A DNA stretch of 6,201 bases from the NCBI GenBank assembly GCA_016198805.1, contig JACQHU010000093.1, forward strand, positions 1 through 6,201, in the 5' to 3' direction. Of the stretch, positions 5,107-6,201 are shown piece by piece. The notes beneath the pieces were generated by a model. It saw nothing but the letters and a program-made list of their open reading frames with translations, was not told where the DNA came from and did no database searches. The first letter of the stretch is position 1. Each line of letters starts with the position of its first letter. The translations under genes and the position numbers were made by a program. This DNA is from Armatimonadota bacterium. GTDB taxonomy: Bacteria; Sysuimicrobiota; Sysuimicrobiia; Sysuimicrobiales; Humicultoraceae.

Positions 5107-6182
5107 GCCTGCCGCCCGTCTCTTTGCCTGCCCAGAGCCGATCCGTCCGTCCAGCGCATCGCCGCGGCGCCCCACGTCAGGCCGCCGCCAAAGGCCACGA
5201 AGATAATCAGATCCCCGGGGCGGATGCGGCCCTGCTCCACCGCCTCATAGAGCGCGACCGGCACGGACGCCGAGGAGGTGTTGCCGTAGCGATCCACATT
5301 GATGAAGAACTTCTCCAGCGGCTGCCCCAGACGCCTGGCCGCCGCCTCGATGATCCTGATATTCGCCTGGTGGGGGATGAAGCAGTCGACGTCCTCAACG
5401 GAGATGCCGGCCTGGGCAGCCACATACTCGATGGCCCGCGGAATCGTGCGAACCGCGAACTTGTAGACCTCCCGCCCGTTCATCTTGAGGAAGTGCCCGC
5501 GCGCGGCCACCGTCTCGGGGCTGGCCGGATATCGCGAGCCGCCGGCCGGCAGGCAGATCAGCGAGCCTCCGGAGCCATCTGAGCCCAGGTGAAACGCCAG
5601 GAAGCCTTCGTCCGGGGGACACGGCCGGAGCACCACCGCCGCGGCCGCGTCGCCGAACAGCACACATGTGGCGCGGTCCGTCCAGTCGACGATGCGGGAG
5701 AGCGTCTCGGCGCCGATGACCAGGACGGTTTCCGCTGTCCCGGCCGCGACGGCGGCGTGCCCCATGGCCACCGCGTAGGCCCAGCTGCTGCACGCGGCCG
5801 ACGCATCGAACGCGCCGGCGCGGGTGGCCCCCAGCCGGTCCTGCACCAGACAGGCCGTGGCCGGGAAGAGCATGTCCGGAGTGGCAGTGCCGACGATGAT
5901 GAGGTCGAGATCCCTGGCGGTGACCCCCGCGTCGCGCAACGCCTCTTCCGCGGCTTCGACCGCCAGGTCAGACGTGGCCACGCCCTCAGGTGCCACACGG
6001 CGCTCCCGGATGCCCGTCCGCGTCTGGATCCACTCGTCGCTGGTGTCGACCAGGCGCTCCAGTTCATGATTGGGCATGATCCGGCCCGGGATGCTGCGAC
6101 CCATGCCCGCGATGGTGGCGCCTCGTCGAACTAGCGGCCGGGCTACCGGAATAGGCCGTGGAGCCTGACGCACTGAGGTCAT
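5103..6182 (-). CDS. fabH: 3-oxoacyl-ACP synthase III (KAS III)
   Basis: It starts fatty-acid synthesis by condensing an acyl-CoA primer (acetyl-CoA or a branched acyl-CoA) with malonyl-ACP. The protein has 359 aa. The family markers NHELERLVDTSDEWI (38-52) and RTGIRERR (55-62) are present, and the Cys-His-Asn triad is C131 in SAACSSWAYA, H271 in IPHQAN and N301 in YGNTSSAS; the C-terminal FGGGLTWGA is at 331-339. The ATG at 6182 has AAGGGAG 8 nt upstream, which supports this start. It leaves an N-terminal extension of roughly 20 basic, Pro-rich residues before the first conserved strand (ATIAGMG, 22-28). An ATG at 6104 would delete that strand and is unlikely. The residues after the catalytic Cys read SSW where SGF or AGF is usual. 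Primer preference cannot be read from the sequence. It is the first gene of the cluster seen; plsX often precedes it but would lie outside the window. Confidence 0.95.
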   Translation of the reverse strand: MTSVRQAPRPIPVARPLVRRGATIAGMGRSIPGRIMPNHELERLVDTSDEWIQTRTGIRERRVAPEGVATSDLAVEAAEEALRDAGVTARDLDLIIVGTATPDMLFPATACLVQDRLGATRAGAFDASAACSSWAYAVAMGHAAVAAGTAETVLVIGAETLSRIVDWTDRATCVLFGDAAAAVVLRPCPPDEGFLAFHLGSDGSGGSLICLPAGGSRYPASPETVAARGHFLKMNGREVYKFAVRTIPRAIEYVAAQAGISVEDVDCFIPHQANIRIIEAAARRLGQPLEKFFINVDRYGNTSSASVPVALYEAVEQGRIRPGDLIIFVAFGGGLTWGAAAMRWTDGSALGRQRDGRQA

Positions 6183-6190
6183 GGTGAGCG

Positions 6191-6197
6191 CTCCCTT
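6191..6197 (-). promoter_or_regulatory. Ribosome-binding site of fabH
   Basis: AAGGGAG on the coding strand (6197-6191) is 8 nt from the ATG at 6182. It is the only strong site in the first three frames of the cluster other than the one before fabG, and it supports the long N terminus of FabH. The window ends 4 nt further on, so no promoter or FapR/FabT-type operator can be judged. Confidence 0.65.
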
Positions 6198-6201
6198 ATT
6201 C

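Noticed and set aside
5107..5175. Longer fabD with 23 extra N-terminal residues
   Set aside because: The extra codons lie in the fabH coding end, FabD proteins begin at the VFPGQG strand, and the GTGA overlap at 5106 gives the normal length.
4519..5250. Plus-strand open frame of 243 codons opposite fabD and the end of fabH
   Set aside because: Antisense shadow of FabD, with no domain signature and crossing the fabH-fabD junction.
5589..6134. Plus-strand open frame of 181 codons opposite fabH
   Set aside because: Shadow of FabH; composition is that of reverse-complemented high-G+C coding DNA.
1..6201. Mobile element, CRISPR array, tRNA or new defence system
   Set aside because: No transposase or integrase motif, repeat-spacer pattern, tRNA-like fold or unassigned gene was seen; all coding space is taken by recognised families.

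Overview
The window is a compact stretch of high-G+C bacterial chromosome (clearly above 60% G+C by eye). Every gene I can support is on the minus strand, so transcription runs from right to left. The main content is a type II fatty-acid synthesis cluster in the order fabH-fabD-fabG-acpP-fabF, followed directly by rnc (RNase III) and a HIT-family nucleotide-binding protein. After a 74-nt gap comes the 5' half of a gene for a PaaA-like diiron subunit of ring-1,2-phenylacetyl-CoA epoxidase, cut by the left edge. A fab cluster running into rnc is common in Bacillota and other Terrabacteria-like lineages. The G+C content and the aromatic-degradation gene next door suggest a high-G+C member of such a group (for example a thermophilic Bacillota, Chloroflexota or related candidate-phylum organism), but the sequence alone does not fix the phylum.

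Layout from right to left (5' to 3' on the coding strand): a strong ribosome-binding site (6191-6197) and fabH (6182-5103); fabD, which shares a GTGA overlap with fabH; fabG, 8 nt after fabD, with its Shine-Dalgarno overlapping the fabD stop; a 54-nt spacer with nested inverted repeats; acpP (3328-3080); fabF, whose frame is open back into acpP and whose best-placed start is a non-standard ATA within ATAA; rnc, overlapping fabF by 8 nt; the HIT gene, joined to rnc by TGATG; a sigma70-like promoter over the HIT stop codon; and paaA (477 to the edge).

The fab genes cover initiation and elongation. FabD loads malonate onto ACP, FabH condenses acetyl- or acyl-CoA with malonyl-ACP, FabF extends acyl-ACP, and FabG reduces the 3-ketoacyl product. 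The dehydratase, enoyl reductase, plsX and acetyl-CoA carboxylase genes are not in the window. The overlaps suggest one co-translated transcript from fabH to the HIT gene. The paa gene probably begins a separate unit.

I found no mobile element, CRISPR array, tRNA or rRNA and no obviously new system. The points most worth a second look are the apparent ATA start of fabF, the promoter separating the housekeeping operon from paaA, and a leader structure that could mask the acpP ribosome-binding site. No stretch longer than 300 bases lacks a gene; the largest gap is 74 nt.
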